In this document: in pieces, positions 56,111 through 64,000 of the stretch | Layout of the letters: every line of letters begins with the position of its first letter | How positions within the stretch are numbered: the stretch's first letter is position 1 | NCBI RefSeq assembly: GCF_017875835.1 | Contig: NZ_JAGING010000001.1 | Coordinates: 186,001-250,000, forward strand | DNA length: 64,000 nucleotides | From: Psychrobacter sp. PL19 | GTDB taxonomy: Bacteria; Pseudomonadota; Gammaproteobacteria; Pseudomonadales; Moraxellaceae | Direction of reading: 5' to 3' | Notes under the pieces: generated by a model | Told to the model about the DNA's origin: nothing | Database searches by the model: none | What the model saw: only the letters and a program-made list of their open reading frames with translations | Translations under genes and position numbers: made by a program

Positions 56111-59100
56111 ATGACTGCTAAGCCATCTGTTCAAAACCATTCTTCCTTGACACTTACTGCATCAGAGCATGATTTATCAAAACCAAAGACCTCTGAGCAG
56201 TTAACCATCGGCGCTGCGGTCTATAATTTGGCTGACCATACCCCAATGATGGTGCAATACCTAACCATGAAAGCCAACTACCCCCAAGCGATGCTACTAT
56301 ATCGGATGGGCGATTTTTATGAGCTATTTTTTGACGATGCCAAACGCGCCGCCCAACTGCTAGACATTACTCTTACTCGCCGTGGTACCGATAAAGCCGG
56401 CAACACTATTGCGATGGCAGGCGTACCCTTTCACGCTGCAGACAGCTATATGGCGCGACTGATTGCCGCTGGACAAACGGTGGTGGTCTGTGAGCAAATT
56501 GACGAATCCGCTGCTACTTCACCCGCTATCGGTGATAAAAGTAAAAAGAATAATGACAGTAGTAAAGGTAAGCCGGCCACCATCATGCGCCGAGAAGTGG
56601 TCAAGACCCTCACTGCAGGCACCATTACCGATGATGCGCTGATTGCCCCTAACCATACCCCTACTGTGGTTGCTATTGATATTGCCAGCCCTAAAGCCAG
56701 TAGCAATCAGCCGTTACAGGCGGCAATCAGCCAAATGGACTTGGCCGCAGGGACATTGACCACGCAAACGCTAAGTACAGCCACTGACAAAACAGCTGAA
56801 AGTGCTAACAATGGCATTAGCGACCTACAAGCGCAGATGCTTACCGTGTTAGCTCGCTTTGCGCCCAGTGAATGCATTGTCAGCGAAGCCATCAGTGAAG
56901 AATGGTTGCTGTGGCTACGCAGTAAGCTCGATTGTCCCATCATAGAAGTAGCCGCCACTGACTTTCATCGCGACCATGCAGCAGCGACACTATGTCAGCA
57001 GTTTGAAGTGCAACGACTTGATGGTTTGGGTATTGCTGATGCACCACTGGCTCAATCCAGCTGCGCCGCTCTGATTCATTATGCTAGACAAACTCAGCAG
57101 CGCCACGTGCCACAAGTTAACCAGCTGATTGTTGAAAATGGCGACGATTATCTGATCATTGATGCCAATAGCCAGCAGAACCTTGAACTGTTCACACCAG
57201 TTAGCGCCAATGGCACCTCATTGATATCTGTGCTTAATCATTGCAAAACCGCAATGGGACGCCGATTATTAGTACAACAAATGAAACGTCCATTACGTCA
57301 ACATGCCCGAATCAATCAGCGCTTGGATGCCATTGCCAGTCTATTAACTACAGATAATAAGACGGACTATGCGCCAGTTGATTCGGATAATAGTCGTTCA
57401 AATAACCACCTTTTAAACCATACTGCTTTAAATAAAACCCCTGCAGGTCATAAATCTTCAGGTCATAAACTAGTCGCGCATCTACGCGAGACTCTAAATG
57501 CGATTGGTGATATCGAGCGTATTAGCAGTCGTATCGGACTCATGAGCGCCAAACCGCGCGACTTACGTAAGCTGGCCGAGGGTATTGTCAGCAGCGAAAA
57601 CCTAACTACCCTGCTGACCGAATCCAGCATTCGTCCTGAGCATGATGGCTTATTACCGTCGTTGATGCAGCAATTACCCGCGCAGTTACCAGCCGTACAA
57701 GCGGTGGCTGACTTGATTGAACGCGCTATTATTATAGAGCCGCCTGCCCATGTCCGTGATGGCGGTATGTTGGCAGCCGGTTTTGATGAAGATCTTGATC
57801 GCCTCACCCATCTTCATGACAATATCCAGGCGACGCTTGATGAGATGGCAGAGCGCACTCGGCAAGCGCACCAACTACCAAGCTTAAAAGTAGGCTTTAA
57901 CAAAGTCAGTGGCTTTTATTTTGAGTTACCCAAGATGCAAGCCAAAAACGCACCTGGCCATTTTATCCGTCGGCAAACTCTCAAAAGTAGCGAACGCTTT
58001 ATCACTGATGAGTTAAAAGAAGTCGAGACTGAGTATCTCAGTGCACAGACTTTGGCGTTGGCGCGCGAAAAGCAATTGTATCAAGAAATTCTCACTACTC
58101 TCAGCAGCCATTTAGCAGAACTGCAACAGCTCAGCTCAGCCATTGCCCAACTCGATGTCCTCAGCAATTGGGCCCAACTCGCCATTACCTATAACTGGCA
58201 ACGTCCAATCATGACCAGTAATCTAAAAGGCAACAACTCAGAAAACCAAGGCTTAATTAATAAATCTTCAGCAGAGACTGACAAAGCTTATAAACACAAA
58301 CATAGCCCTAATCAGAACCAAATTGAGTTTCACAGTGCAACCAATATCGACATCAGAGCCGGTCGCCATGTGGTGGTGGAAGCAGCGTTCAATCCAAGCA
58401 ACCATAATACCGAACATACCAGCCATTTCGTGCCCAATGATTGCCAGCTGGGTAGCGAGCAACATCCTGAACGACTGATGATTATCACCGGTCCTAATAT
58501 GGGTGGTAAATCGACCTATATGCGCCAAACCGCACTGATTGTTCTACTCGCTCATTGCGGTAGTTTCGTACCAGCAACTCAGGCGCATATCGGTGATATC
58601 GATCGGATCTTTACCCGTATTGGCTCGGCAGATGATTTGGCTGGCGGTAAATCAACCTTTATGGTCGAGATGATTGAGACCGCCAATATTCTGAATCTAG
58701 CTACTGATAAATCACTCGTGCTGATGGATGAAGTTGGACGCGGCACATCAACCACTGATGGACTGGCTATTGCTCATGCCTGTGTCAATCGACTCTTAGA
58801 AATCGGCTGCCTGACCTTATTTGCTACTCATTATTTTGAGCTGACCCAATTAGGCCAAAACCTTAGCAGTCGTTTTGCTGATAACAATGGTGCCAATACT
58901 AACAATAACAGCAAAAGTGATAACAAAGATAATGGCAAGCAGGACGGCATCCGTAACGTGCACGTGGCAGCAAGCGATATCGACGGACAATTGCTGCTAC
59001 TGCATCAAATTCGTGATGGCGCGGCAAGCTCCAGTTTTGGACTGCATGTGGCGAAAATGGCGGGCATTCCTACCCAGGTGCTTAGTGATGCCAAACGCTA

Positions 59101-59374
59101 TTTAACAGAACACTTGACACCTGCACAGTCTTTGACTGATGACAAAAATGACTTAGCTAAGTCAAGAAACGATGAACGTCAACCCAGTACTCGCAATAAT
59201 GAGACTATCGGCGCTGTTACTACTCGTGTGCAACACGAAGCATCAATCTATAATAATAAACAAAAACAACTGCTTAGCTTATATAATAAACTCAACGACC
59301 TTGATCCTGACAGCCTAACGCCCAAACAAGCCCATGATCTGCTTTATAACCTTAAGCAACTCATCAATCATTAA
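56111..59374 (+). CDS. mutS: DNA mismatch repair protein MutS
   Basis: A 1087-residue protein, longer than the 853 of E. coli. Mismatch-reading motif Gly-Asp-Phe-Tyr-Glu-Leu-Phe near residue 75; Walker A Gly-Pro-Asn-Met-Gly-Gly-Lys-Ser-Thr near 796; Asp-Glu-Val-Gly-Arg-Gly-Thr-Ser; Thr-His-Tyr-Phe-Glu-Leu. The extra length is an N-terminal extension plus several hydrophilic inserts: Ser/Lys/Asn-rich after residue 135, Asn/Ser/His-rich at about 415-455, Asn/Lys/His-rich at about 700-740, and Asn/Ser/Lys-rich after the ATPase domain. All lie outside catalytic motifs, so activity should be kept. AGAGACC lies before the ATG. fdxA follows, the usual Pseudomonadales order. Confidence 0.96.
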   Translation: MTAKPSVQNHSSLTLTASEHDLSKPKTSEQLTIGAAVYNLADHTPMMVQYLTMKANYPQAMLLYRMGDFYELFFDDAKRAAQLLDITLTRRGTDKAGNTIAMAGVPFHAADSYMARLIAAGQTVVVCEQIDESAATSPAIGDKSKKNNDSSKGKPATIMRREVVKTLTAGTITDDALIAPNHTPTVVAIDIASPKASSNQPLQAAISQMDLAAGTLTTQTLSTATDKTAESANNGISDLQAQMLTVLARFAPSECIVSEAISEEWLLWLRSKLDCPIIEVAATDFHRDHAAATLCQQFEVQRLDGLGIADAPLAQSSCAALIHYARQTQQRHVPQVNQLIVENGDDYLIIDANSQQNLELFTPVSANGTSLISVLNHCKTAMGRRLLVQQMKRPLRQHARINQRLDAIASLLTTDNKTDYAPVDSDNSRSNNHLLNHTALNKTPAGHKSSGHKLVAHLRETLNAIGDIERISSRIGLMSAKPRDLRKLAEGIVSSENLTTLLTESSIRPEHDGLLPSLMQQLPAQLPAVQAVADLIERAIIIEPPAHVRDGGMLAAGFDEDLDRLTHLHDNIQATLDEMAERTRQAHQLPSLKVGFNKVSGFYFELPKMQAKNAPGHFIRRQTLKSSERFITDELKEVETEYLSAQTLALAREKQLYQEILTTLSSHLAELQQLSSAIAQLDVLSNWAQLAITYNWQRPIMTSNLKGNNSENQGLINKSSAETDKAYKHKHSPNQNQIEFHSATNIDIRAGRHVVVEAAFNPSNHNTEHTSHFVPNDCQLGSEQHPERLMIITGPNMGGKSTYMRQTALIVLLAHCGSFVPATQAHIGDIDRIFTRIGSADDLAGGKSTFMVEMIETANILNLATDKSLVLMDEVGRGTSTTDGLAIAHACVNRLLEIGCLTLFATHYFELTQLGQNLSSRFADNNGANTNNNSKSDNKDNGKQDGIRNVHVAASDIDGQLLLLHQIRDGAASSSFGLHVAKMAGIPTQVLSDAKRYLTEHLTPAQSLTDDKNDLAKSRNDERQPSTRNNETIGAVTTRVQHEASIYNNKQKQLLSLYNKLNDLDPDSLTPKQAHDLLYNLKQLINH

Positions 59375-59468
59375 ATGGGTTTGTTAAATGGACGTAAAAG
59401 CGCTAAAATATGCCTTATTTTCAATCTATTTTATTCATACGCCGAACCAATAACAGGTAGACATCAAT

Positions 59469-59792
59469 ATGACCTTTGTCGTTACAGATAACTGCATCCT
59501 TTGCAAACACACCGACTGTGTGGAAGTCTGCCCTGTGGACTGCTTTTATGAAGGACCTAATTTCCTAGTCATCGATCCTGATGAGTGCATCGACTGCGCA
59601 CTATGCGAGCCTGAATGCCCTGCCAATGCCATATTTTCTGAAGATGAAGTGCCGAAGGGTCAAGAGATATACACTGAGCTCAACGCAGAGCTGGCACAAA
59701 AATGGCCAAACATCACAGAAATCAAGGAAAGTATGCCAGATTCTGAAAAGTGGGATGGTGTCGAAGGTAAGTTGCAGTATTTAGAGAGGTAA
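59469..59792 (+). CDS. fdxA: 7Fe ferredoxin FdxA
   Basis: A 107-residue ferredoxin with a [3Fe-4S] site (Cys-Ile-Leu-Cys-Lys-His-Thr-Asp-Cys, Cys-Pro) and a [4Fe-4S] site ([12 protein letters not shown]). The long C-terminal helix beyond the clusters is typical of the Azotobacter FdI group. It is cytoplasmic; its electron partner is unknown. Gene order mutS-fdxA matches related genera. Confidence 0.95.
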   Translation: MTFVVTDNCILCKHTDCVEVCPVDCFYEGPNFLVIDPDECIDCALCEPECPANAIFSEDEVPKGQEIYTELNAELAQKWPNITEIKESMPDSEKWDGVEGKLQYLER

Positions 59793-59829
59793 GTAAAAAC
59801 TGATACTGTTTAATCTCTCAAGATAATAA

Positions 59830-59868
59830 AATAACCACCTAACGGCGATATGCTGCTGGGTGGTTATT
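59830..59868 (+). terminator. Terminator after fdxA
   Basis: AATAACCACC pairs with GGTGGTTATT over a loop of about 19 bases; the T-run is weak. Confidence 0.65.
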
Positions 59869-59881
59869 TATTTGCTATGAT

Positions 59882-59930
59882 GGTTGCGGCTTTAGCCCAG
59901 CATTCTTTACCTTGCATAACCTAGCTGGGC
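59882..59930. repeat. Degenerate copy of the small palindromic repeat
   Basis: Contains GGCTTTAGCCCAGC, then GCTGGGC 29 bases later, the core of the repeat at 62559-62627. The outer right arm is lost. It ends just before an ATG at 59934, arguing that this ATG is not the real start of the next gene. Confidence 0.6.
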
Positions 59931-59990
59931 AGAATGTCTAACCCACGCTCGAAAAAAACTCAAGCTCTTCTGATAATGGAGCGGTATAAG

Positions 59991-60692
59991 ATGACTATGA
60001 CTAATCGCACTTACACGCCTATTGCCTCAACAGCTGCTAAACGCCATCTGCAAGGCTTATTGGACAGTGTCAATAGGCCTGCCGAATATCGCACGCACAT
60101 GACAGCGCTTGGTGAACTGCTCGCCTCTTATACCGTTACCCTATTGCCTCATCAGCATAATGAAGAGACGTTGATTATCTCAACTGCTGAAGACGCCGAC
60201 TTTTTGCAGCGCGGTGTGGCAAGCGTTTTACATGACCAAAACGTACCTACTAAGCTTGCTGTCTTTTGGAACCATCATTATCAGCTGCCCAATCGGACGA
60301 GTGTCGCGCCTATTGTTCATAAATTTATCCAGTCAGGATATGAGACCGCTACCAATATCATCATAGTAAAGTCGGTAATGTCAGGCAGTTGTGTGGTTCG
60401 TACCAATTTGATTGAGATGCTAGAAAACATAAAAAACATTGAGAATATATTTATCTTGACGCCTGTGGCTCACACGCAGTCGGAAAAAAAGTTGAAAGCT
60501 GAATTTCCGAATGCTATCTCGGATAAATTTAAGTTTATATGTTTTGCCATCGATGAAGAACGTAGTCCAGCAGGAGAAGTTATCCCCGGTATCGGTGGAC
60601 AAGTCTATGAGCTGCTAGGACTTGATGATCAACCGGTACTCAGTGCTTATATGCCTGACGTGGTAGAAAAACTAGCTTTTGCAGATATATGA
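59991..60692 (+). CDS. Uncharacterised protein with UPRTase-like C-terminal half
   Basis: A 233-residue soluble protein. The C-terminal half resembles uracil-phosphoribosyltransferase-type folds: a hydrophobic strand with a loop Val-Lys-Ser-Val-Met-Ser-Gly-Ser-Cys where the PRPP loop Asp-Pro-Met-Leu-Ala-Thr-Gly-Gly would be, then a Phe-Ile-Leu-Thr-Pro-Val-Ala strand, and Glu-Val-Ile-Pro-Gly-Ile-Gly-Gly-Gln-Val-Tyr, close to the Pro-Gly-Leu-Gly-Asp-Ala-Gly ending of UPRTase. The PRPP-loop acidic residue is missing, so it may not bind PRPP. GGAG lies 9 bases before the ATG at 59991; the frame opens at 59934. No operon partner. Confidence 0.6.
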   Translation: MTMTNRTYTPIASTAAKRHLQGLLDSVNRPAEYRTHMTALGELLASYTVTLLPHQHNEETLIISTAEDADFLQRGVASVLHDQNVPTKLAVFWNHHYQLPNRTSVAPIVHKFIQSGYETATNIIIVKSVMSGSCVVRTNLIEMLENIKNIENIFILTPVAHTQSEKKLKAEFPNAISDKFKFICFAIDEERSPAGEVIPGIGGQVYELLGLDDQPVLSAYMPDVVEKLAFADI

Positions 60693-60726
60693 TAGCGTTC
60701 TTGTGTTGGCTTAATATTTGTTTGTA

Positions 60727-60755
60727 GGCTATGGCTTTTGCTATAGCCTTTTTTA
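60727..60755 (+). terminator. Terminator after the UPRTase-like gene
   Basis: GGCTAT pairs with ATAGCC around a ten-base loop and six T follow. Confidence 0.75.
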
Positions 60756-60894
60756 CGTCGTTGAATTTGATAAAACTAACCACACCCTACAAAACCGCGC
60801 AATATTATGGCTATATTTTATTAAATATTGACTATAATAATATTACAACTGCTCGTCACATTGATAAGTCTATAATCACTACCTAGCCAACGAC

Positions 60895-62403
60895 TCACAA
60901 GCTCTCAATGGATCGATAGTAGTATCTATCCAGTCTTGGTAGATCATCGGTATGTACCTTTTGACTTTTATTAAAAAACTCCGCTTGAGTCAGCTTTTGA
61001 CTGCCCGGACAGGCAAAATTGCATAGCATGATGTTTTGCAAATCTGTACTGTCATTCCTGGTAAGTACATAGGCGCTATCGCCAAAAACCTCATGCCAGT
61101 TTTTAAAAAGTGTTTGAGTGTAGCCGTGCTCTTTGATTGGCTGTCCTATTATATTCGCCATGATATATTTGCTGTTTTTTTTAAATTGGGTGAGGGCCTC
61201 AAGGGTGTATAAATTACTGGCGACATAGCGACCTTGAAAGGCATCGATAAGCATAAAATCATAACGAGCGTCGCTATTACGGGTCAAATAACCTCTAGCA
61301 TCATCACCTATGAATTCAATATTGTTGGCTATAGATGCCTTTAAAAAATGCGCTTCGATAATGTCTGGTAAGTCTTTGTCGATATCGATGACGGTGAGTG
61401 CCATCTCAGGGTTATGATGCGCCACTTCGCTCGGCGTTCCCATACCCGCCCCGCCTAAAAACACTAGGGTGTCAGGCGCTGTTTGCTCGATAGCGGCTAC
61501 GGTGATCTTGCCATACCAGTGACAGTTTTTTTTAGTTAGATATATCCAGCAGCTACTGGTCGTCTGTCCGGGCTTATCGGTAATCGTGACCGCTTGCTGA
61601 TTATCTACAATGATTTCATCAACAAACCAAGCGCCTGTCGAGGTCTGATAGCCGGTATCGACTTTATTAAAAAATATAAAAACGCCCGTTATTATCACCG
61701 CTGAGATGGCCAGTAAATTATTTTTGCTATGTGTCAGCTCACTGATAGGCTCATCACTGTGCACTTGTACAGCAAGCCGAGTACACAGATAGGCACTTAG
61801 CGCCAGTGCCGTTATAAATAGCGCCAAGCTGCTCGTAAGGCCGATGTAAGGCAACAATAAAATCGGTGTTAGTGTTGAGCCAAGCACACTACCAACCGTG
61901 GTAATCGCCACCATCATGCCTGCATTTTTGCCAGCATCCACGCCGCTGTTGCCGTCAAGATTCTTATATTTCAATGACAAAAACTGGGTAATCAGCGGAA
62001 TAGCGGTCGAGCCAAACGCTAGCCCCACGCCAAATAGCAGCCCGACACCCATAGCCGCTATAATAGGACTGCTGGTACTCGAGGTCATAGCGGCTAGTAA
62101 TGGCAGTTGAACAATACAAGCGATAGCATGAGAAATAGCAGATAGCGACAACACATGGCCCGCCTTTAATAAGGCTTGCCTTGGGGTTTTGATATCTTGC
62201 GATAAACGTCCGCCATACCAGTAGCCAACTGCTATTGCAATCAGTACCATCGCCAATATGACGCCGGTGATAGAGATGGACGAGCCAATATAAGTCGCTG
62301 ATATCCGAATCGCATAGATCTCGATACCGAGACCGGCAAAGCCTTCGAGTAGCGCGATGACCAAACATATCCCTAAGACTTTTCTTTGCATAAAATGACT
62401 CAT
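60895..62403 (-). CDS. Membrane protein with C-terminal spermidine-synthase-like domain
   Basis: A 502-residue protein. Residues 1-250 hold about eight hydrophobic helices (MFS-like, fused-synthase type). Residues 290-500 are a class I methyltransferase fold of the spermidine-synthase family: Leu-Gly-Gly-Ala-Gly-Met-Gly (SAM loop), Val-Ile-Asp-Ile-Asp, Gly-Asp-Asp-Ala-Arg-Gly-Tyr, Met-Leu-Ile-Asp-Ala-Phe-Gln-Gly and, near the end, Thr-Asp-Asp-Leu-Pro-Arg. The amine substrate cannot be predicted. A possible promoter (TTAACA, 16 bases, TATAAA at 62418-62445) is very close to the first ATG; a Met at residue 5 (62391) would give a normal leader. Confidence 0.75.
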   Translation of the reverse strand: MSHFMQRKVLGICLVIALLEGFAGLGIEIYAIRISATYIGSSISITGVILAMVLIAIAVGYWYGGRLSQDIKTPRQALLKAGHVLSLSAISHAIACIVQLPLLAAMTSSTSSPIIAAMGVGLLFGVGLAFGSTAIPLITQFLSLKYKNLDGNSGVDAGKNAGMMVAITTVGSVLGSTLTPILLLPYIGLTSSLALFITALALSAYLCTRLAVQVHSDEPISELTHSKNNLLAISAVIITGVFIFFNKVDTGYQTSTGAWFVDEIIVDNQQAVTITDKPGQTTSSCWIYLTKKNCHWYGKITVAAIEQTAPDTLVFLGGAGMGTPSEVAHHNPEMALTVIDIDKDLPDIIEAHFLKASIANNIEFIGDDARGYLTRNSDARYDFMLIDAFQGRYVASNLYTLEALTQFKKNSKYIMANIIGQPIKEHGYTQTLFKNWHEVFGDSAYVLTRNDSTDLQNIMLCNFACPGSQKLTQAEFFNKSQKVHTDDLPRLDRYYYRSIESL

Positions 62404-62417
62404 CAGCGTGACAACTA

Positions 62418-62445
62418 TTTATACAAGGAGTTTACACTATGTTAA
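62418..62445 (-). promoter_or_regulatory. Possible sigma-70 promoter of the spermidine-synthase-like gene
   Basis: On the minus strand, TTAACA, a 16-base spacer and TATAAA. The start would lie only a few bases before the first ATG. Confidence 0.4.
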
Positions 62446-62510
62446 ATGGGCAGGATGATGCGACTTACTATTTATAGCGTTCAATTATTAACAAAGCTTG
62501 AAATATGAAG

Positions 62511-62535
62511 AAAGCCAAACGTTAGGTTTGGCTTT
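62511..62535 (-). terminator. Hairpin upstream of the spermidine-synthase-like gene
   Basis: AAAGCCAAAC pairs with GTTTGGCTTT (plus-strand form AAAGCCAAACGTTAGGTTTG), making a short-loop hairpin with a T-rich minus-strand exit. It probably ends the pilin transcript that comes from the right. Confidence 0.65.
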
Positions 62536-62558
62536 CGAATACTGAGATTAGCGATGTT

Positions 62559-62627
62559 GTAGGCTGCTGCTTTAGCCCAGCATTATGATATTGCAAAGTT
62601 ATGAGCTGGGCTAAAGCCACAGCCTAC
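62559..62627. repeat. Palindromic repeat, 23-bp arms
   Basis: The arm GTAGGCTGCTGCTTTAGCCC continues three bases and pairs with the arm at 62605-62627 with two mismatches, leaving a 23-base loop. Related pieces occur at 59882 and 63179. It looks like a dispersed extragenic palindrome, different from the 138-bp family. Confidence 0.8.
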
Positions 62628-62667
62628 CTCCTTGCCTACGCTCTCTGTTAGAAAAAAAGATAAAAAT

Positions 62668-63030
62668 TTAAGGCAATACGCGACAAGGTGCTCCATTAGG
62701 AATATCGCATTCAATTTGAGCGTTTAAAGAAGATTTGACAGTAGCTATAATTTTTTGTTGAGTATCCAACGTCCAGCCTGTGGCATCGGTAATAGACTGA
62801 CAGGCACCTGTAACCGGTGCTACAGGAAGTGTGCTATCGTCTTGGTCATTTAGTGTATGGAAAACCTTATTACTATAGCCTTTAACTTCTAACAGACAGG
62901 CACCACTCTGAGCATTTCCAACGTATGAACGATAGCTTGGTATGGCAATAGCTGCCAAAATACCAATGATAACGACTACTATCATGACTTCTATTAGTGT
63001 AAAACCATCTTGAGTCTGCTGGAAGTCCAT
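62668..63030 (-). CDS. Type IV pilin-like protein (short, 120 residues)
   Basis: A prepilin with a short leader ending at Gly9, then Phe-Thr-Leu-Ile-Glu-Val-Met-Ile-Val-Val, the PilD cleavage and methylation site with Glu5. The hydrophobic N-terminal helix ([12 protein letters not shown]) is typical. The globular part has four Cys residues and ends Cys-Arg-Val-Leu-Pro. It is shorter than the neighbouring pilin and its C-terminal Cys loop differs, so it may be a minor or alternative pilin. A sigma-54 motif lies 35 bases upstream. Confidence 0.85.
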   Translation of the reverse strand: MDFQQTQDGFTLIEVMIVVVIIGILAAIAIPSYRSYVGNAQSGACLLEVKGYSNKVFHTLNDQDDSTLPVAPVTGACQSITDATGWTLDTQQKIIATVKSSLNAQIECDIPNGAPCRVLP

Positions 63031-63064
63031 AAACTATCATAAATATATTTAATTAACACTACAC

Positions 63065-63080
63065 AGCAGTAACCATGCCA
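63065..63080 (-). promoter_or_regulatory. Sigma-54 (-24/-12) promoter motif upstream of the short pilin gene
   Basis: On the minus strand TGGCATGGTTACTGCT, a GG-N10-GC element matching the RpoN consensus TGGCAC-N5-TTGCW at most positions. It ends 35 bases before the start codon, giving a short leader. Confidence 0.75.
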
Positions 63081-63122
63081 AAACTCTCATTTATTTCTAT
63101 AAAATTATGATTATCAAACAAT

Positions 63123-63153
63123 AAAAAAAGCTAAACATGACGTTTAGCTTTTT
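63123..63153 (-). terminator. Terminator between the two pilin genes
   Basis: AAAAAGCTAAAC pairs with GTTTAGCTTTTT over a short loop; on the minus strand a run of seven T follows. It separates the two pilin transcripts. Confidence 0.85.
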
Positions 63154-63178
63154 AGGTAATATGTAGCGTGTTTGGACT

Positions 63179-63206
63179 ATGAGCTAGTCTAAAGTAGCAG
63201 CCTGCG
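63179..63206. repeat. Half copy of the small palindromic repeat
   Basis: GAGCTAGTCTAAAGTAGCAG and following bases match the right half of the repeat at 62559-62627 with several substitutions. Confidence 0.45.
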
Positions 63207-63227
63207 CTTACTGCTCATCTTAAACTA

Positions 63228-63683
63228 TTAAGGGGCGGTGCAACCGGATGGTAAGAAATCTGTAGCAATAGTAGACTTACATACGAAAGTACCTGCGACT
63301 GTACGATCCAAGCGAATAACTGGTTCTGCTGCCGCTGTTGTTGCTAAACGTCCCGGATTTTTAATAATACATGAAATCGCGCCTTCCGTTTCTGTGGCTG
63401 CACCTGAACCGTCAGTATTAGCTGTAGGTGGTTTAACTGCCATAGTGGCACAATTACCTGTCGGTGTTTGGCCTCCTACAGCTGCTAGGTCCAATGCTTT
63501 AACACCTTCATTATAAACTAATTCATAATTCGTTTTCAATGCCGCCACTTCGGCTAGAGCAGATGAAGCTTTTGCTTTAGCGGTATAATCCTGGTAAGCA
63601 GGAATCGCAATCGCAGCCAAGATACCGATAATAGCAACAACGATCATTAGTTCGATTAGGGTAAAACCTTTTTGAGCGTTCAT
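63228..63683 (-). CDS. pilA: Major-type type IV pilin (PilA-like)
   Basis: A 151-residue prepilin with leader Met-Asn-Ala-Gln-Lys-Gly, then [10 protein letters not shown], the PilD site and Glu5, and a hydrophobic helix to about residue 30. Four Cys residues lie in the globular region; the last two (Cys-Lys-Ser-Thr and Ser-Gly-Cys-Thr-Ala-Pro) bracket a C-terminal disulfide loop as in major pilins. The start 63683 is fixed by the family leader; the frame is open 20 codons further. A GG-N10-GC sigma-54 motif lies upstream and a terminator follows, so it is its own transcript. It should form the fibre retracted by PilT/PilU. Confidence 0.9.
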   Translation of the reverse strand: MNAQKGFTLIELMIVVAIIGILAAIAIPAYQDYTAKAKASSALAEVAALKTNYELVYNEGVKALDLAAVGGQTPTGNCATMAVKPPTANTDGSGAATETEGAISCIIKNPGRLATTAAAEPVIRLDRTVAGTFVCKSTIATDFLPSGCTAP

Positions 63684-63819
63684 AAGCATGCCTTTGTAAT
63701 AAGGTGATGACCGGTTGATTGTTACGCTATTTAGCGTCACCAACTGCCATTAATGATTAATATTATAAATGTCAGTCGAAGTTAATAATTTAACATGCTG
63801 ACTGTCTTACTATTATTGT

Positions 63820-63835
63820 TGCAGGTAGCGTGCCA
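63820..63835 (-). promoter_or_regulatory. Sigma-54 (-24/-12) promoter motif upstream of pilA
   Basis: On the minus strand TGGCACGCTACCTGCA, a near-consensus RpoN site with GG-N10-GC spacing. It gives a leader of about 125 bases before the pilA start. pilA of Pseudomonas and Moraxella is RpoN-dependent, which fits. The bases after it to 64000 show no gene. Confidence 0.85.
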
Positions 63836-64000
63836 ATTTTTTAGTATTCCTGAGAAATGCGACAAGTATTCTTACTTTAGTGGTCTTATAATGCTTGATT
63901 AAGATACTGGAAGCCTTGTATAGCAAATTAATCGTCTTATATCGGCAAAAAAGTCTAACGCGTGAACGGTAGGCTCTATTTATGGTCATCCTTATCTTAA

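Noticed and set aside
1-64000. tRNA, rRNA, prophage or integron
   Set aside because: No cloverleaf-type tRNA ends, rRNA conserved stretches, integrases or phage genes were recognised; short RNAs could still be missed by eye.

Overview
The window reads as chromosomal core DNA of a Moraxellaceae gammaproteobacterium, most likely Psychrobacter. The evidence is moderately AT-rich DNA, gene neighbourhoods typical of Pseudomonadales (fur divergent from bamE, yggS divergent from pilT-pilU, rluC divergent from rne, dsbC-hom, mutS-fdxA) and proteins carrying long Asn/Ser/Asp/Gln-rich insertions. I see no rRNA, tRNA, CRISPR array, prophage or transposase gene. The genus call is an inference from protein resemblance.

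Layout. 1-13.4 kb: the end of a DUF305 protein, an M61 peptidase, SlyD, the Prc protease, NagZ, a PECR-like reductase, and a tandem pair of paralogous membrane proteins of which only one keeps an OmpA domain. 13.6-27.8 kb: a rhomboid protease, a phosphoesterase, purE/purK/yaiI, an NAD(P)-binding protein, epmA, pdxB, an AI-2E-type permease, nadE, a CNNM/CBS protein and yggS. 28-38.4 kb: the twitching ATPases pilT-pilU, fur/bamE/rnfH, an NSS-like membrane protein, cytochromes c4 and c5, engB, a HAD phosphatase and rluC. 39.5-49.4 kb: a 1540-residue RNase E, a DUF808 protein, a lipoprotein-type DsbC, homoserine dehydrogenase and a thiolase. 50-64 kb: two DUF2382 stress proteins, a small lipoprotein, secA, mutS, fdxA, a PRTase-like protein, a membrane-anchored spermidine-synthase-like protein and two type IV pilin genes.

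Three kinds of structure are not explained by the genes. (1) Seven copies of a 138-139 bp element with TATAGT...ACTATA ends and a long internal hairpin lie in intergenic gaps; they look like a MITE family mobilised at TA sites. (2) Short tandem arrays (6-19 bp units) sit upstream of many starts (prc/nagZ, nadE, pilT, engB, rne, dsbC, the DUF2382 genes). (3) Both pilin genes are preceded by a GG-N10-GC sigma-54 promoter motif. A second, smaller palindromic repeat lies near the pilins and upstream of the PRTase-like gene.

Functionally the window joins envelope upkeep (Prc, NagZ, BamE, SecA, DsbC, OmpA-like proteins), type IV pilus motility (pilT, pilU, two pilins), respiration (c4, c5), RNA metabolism (RNase E, RluC, EngB) and biosynthesis of purines, PLP, NAD and the aspartate-family amino acids. 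No complete novel defence or metabolic system is evident. The least explained items are the MITE family, the OmpA-like paralogue pair and the PRTase-like protein.
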